A model generated the notes under the pieces. The model did no database searches. It saw nothing but the letters and a program-made list of their open reading frames with translations, and was not told the origin of the DNA. Position numbers and translations under genes: made by a program. Shown here in pieces: positions 6,331 to 6,727 of a stretch of 6,727 nucleotides of DNA; position 1 is the first letter of the stretch, and each line of letters starts with the position of its first letter. This DNA comes from Gammaproteobacteria bacterium (GTDB lineage Bacteria; Pseudomonadota; Gammaproteobacteria; Pseudomonadales; Azotimanducaceae): the NCBI GenBank assembly GCA_002725095.1, contig PBQQ01000033.1:9679-16405 (forward strand), written 5' to 3'.

Positions 6331-6727
6331 CCATTGACCGCTATCTAACAGGACGCAGCCTGAGGGCCATCGCACTGGTGGCCGCCAGTTTGACCAGCAT
6401 GATGTTGCTGTTCGCCTTGTTCGACGAGTTGGCGGAAGGCGCTGAGCGTTACGGCTTGGACGACGCGCTGAATTATCTATGGCGAACCCTACCTCGACGC
6501 CTCGACGACTTGCTCTTATACAGTGTATTTATTGGTTATTTGGCGGCCCTCGGACAACTGGCAGAACAAGGTGAATTGACTGCGTTGCGCGCCGCAGGCA
6601 CATCCCCCGCTCGCCTCATCCTAGGTCTTACCCCGTCCCTATTGCTGTGCCTAAGCCTAAGCTTTGCGCTTAGCGAATACCTCGCACCGAAAGCTGAGCA
6701 GGCGGCAGAGGTGGCTAAGCTGAACGC
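6324..6727 (+). CDS. lptG: LptG, LPS export ABC transporter permease (3' end missing)
   Basis: The first 134 codons of an LptF/LptG-family permease are visible; about two thirds of the gene lies outside. LptG pairs with LptF and the ATPase LptB in the inner membrane and extracts lipopolysaccharide to pass it along the Lpt bridge to the outer membrane. The start MLTIDRYLTGRSL matches the LptG opening (IDRYI-like). LFALFDELAEGAERYGLDDAL, WRTLPRRLDDLL, LAEQGELTALRAAGTSPARL and SEYLAPKAEQAAE follow the family blocks in order, corresponding to FxDEL, the LP(R/K) turn, the SELVVMRAAG-like coupling region and the EWVAPxxEQ segment. Membrane segments are about residues 14-33, 62-80 and 97-118. The FDEL and YGL features favour LptG over LptF. 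The ATG overlaps the sulP stop (ATGTTAA), and no separate ribosome binding site is evident, so translation is probably coupled to sulP. No lptF lies immediately upstream, which is unusual. Confidence 0.88.
   Translation, partial: MLTIDRYLTGRSLRAIALVAASLTSMMLLFALFDELAEGAERYGLDDALNYLWRTLPRRLDDLLLYSVFIGYLAALGQLAEQGELTALRAAGTSPARLILGLTPSLLLCLSLSFALSEYLAPKAEQAAEVAKLN

Noticed and set aside
6324..6727. LptF instead of LptG
   Set aside because: The N-terminal IDRYL, the FDEL segment and the ERYGLDDAL stretch fit LptG better. The truncated gene leaves a small chance of the LptF alternative.

Overview
The window looks like ordinary chromosomal DNA from a Gram-negative proteobacterium. The evidence is an LptG-type lipopolysaccharide export permease, a glutathione-dependent class III alcohol dehydrogenase and proteobacterial gene styles throughout. 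A gammaproteobacterium is my best guess from protein resemblance, not something the sequence proves. Base composition is slightly GC-rich and even. I see no insertion sequence, phage gene, CRISPR array, tRNA or rRNA.

Layout: (1) Bases 1-2493, plus strand: the 3' part of an alpha/beta hydrolase gene, overlapping by 8 bp an amidase-signature hydrolase that starts with GTG, then after 23 bp a small four-helix membrane protein of unknown function. The first two are almost certainly one operon. (2) Bases 2513-4353, minus strand: a class III alcohol dehydrogenase / S-(hydroxymethyl)glutathione dehydrogenase (frmA), followed 53 bp downstream by a sulfotransferase-fold protein. This pair runs convergently into the first operon across only 19 bp. 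(3) Bases 4354-4569: a divergent intergenic region with several short perfect dyads, probably holding promoters and operators for both flanking units. (4) Bases 4570-6727, plus strand: a SulP/SLC26 anion transporter with a C-terminal STAS domain, overlapping by 7 bp the start of an lptG homologue that runs off the window.

How the genes relate: the hydrolase and amidase suggest ester or amide bond cleavage, but no substrate can be read from the sequence. FrmA oxidises the glutathione adduct of formaldehyde; its usual partner, S-formylglutathione hydrolase, is not adjacent, and a sulfotransferase sits in that place. The SulP transporter may import sulfate, which would connect loosely to a PAPS-using sulfotransferase, but this link is speculative. 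The most unusual arrangement is lptG coupled to sulP, with no lptF directly upstream. I did not find convincing evidence of a novel multi-gene system.
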